Origin: CG1-02-35-72 sp036170135
Lineage (GTDB): Bacteria; Bacteroidota; Bacteroidia; Flavobacteriales; Flavobacteriaceae
DNA length: 5,944 nt
Assembly (NCBI GenBank): GCA_036170135.1
Contig: JAVHOP010000150.1
Coordinates: 1 to 5,944 of the forward strand
Direction of reading: 5' to 3'
Every line of letters begins with the position of its first letter. Position 1 is the first letter of the stretch. A program made the translations under genes and the position numbers. This document shows positions 5,901 through 5,944 of the stretch, one piece after another. The notes under the pieces are model-generated. The model was not told the DNA's origin, made no database searches, and saw only the letters and a program-made list of their open reading frames with translations.

Positions 5901-5944
5901 TTTTATTCAATCTTGATCTTTTTTACTAATTCCATAAATATTTT

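Overview
The window is an AT-rich stretch from what is most likely a member of the Bacteroidota, probably a Flavobacteriia- or Sphingobacteriia-like organism. The evidence is low GC, an almost perfect Bacteroidota-type promoter (TTG, 18-bp spacer, TAACTTTG) in front of umuD, start codons preceded by A-rich leaders rather than Shine-Dalgarno sequences, and the protein families present. All six convincing genes lie on the minus strand, so transcription runs from high to low coordinates. The plus-strand open frames are antisense shadows.

Right half (about 4276-5944): an SOS/DNA-damage block. A DinD homologue (4942-5820) is preceded by a 13-bp perfect inverted repeat that overlaps its putative promoter. 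A 216-bp spacer follows, most of it a less AT-rich, repeat-like sequence. Then come umuD (4276-4725) and umuC (3016-4275). The umuD stop codon directly abuts the umuC start codon, so the two are translationally coupled. UmuD keeps the AG cleavage site and the Ser/Lys dyad. UmuC keeps the catalytic acidic residues, the steric-gate Tyr and a C-terminal clamp-binding motif. Both look functional, together making a Pol V-type translesion polymerase.

Left half (1-2884): a surface-glycan or modification block. An HprK-like P-loop kinase (1742-2884) overlaps by a few bases with a PF14907-type nucleotidyltransferase (655-1752). After a 78-bp gap holding a small hairpin comes a complete PglC/WcaJ-type initiating sugar-phosphate transferase (1-576), whose stop codon is the first three bases of the window. 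HprK-like kinases and NTP_transf_5-type proteins are known companions in exopolysaccharide and some lasso-peptide clusters, where they are thought to phosphorylate a product and then further modify it. Here the pair is linked to a phosphoglycosyl transferase, with no precursor peptide, cyclase or protease gene in view. The rest of the glycan cluster probably lies beyond position 1.

The most interesting points are the kinase/nucleotidyltransferase/sugar-transferase trio of unknown substrate, a possible PqqD-like N-terminal region on the kinase, the palindrome at the dinD promoter, and the repeat-like spacer between dinD and umuD. I do not see an entirely new defence or mobile system here.
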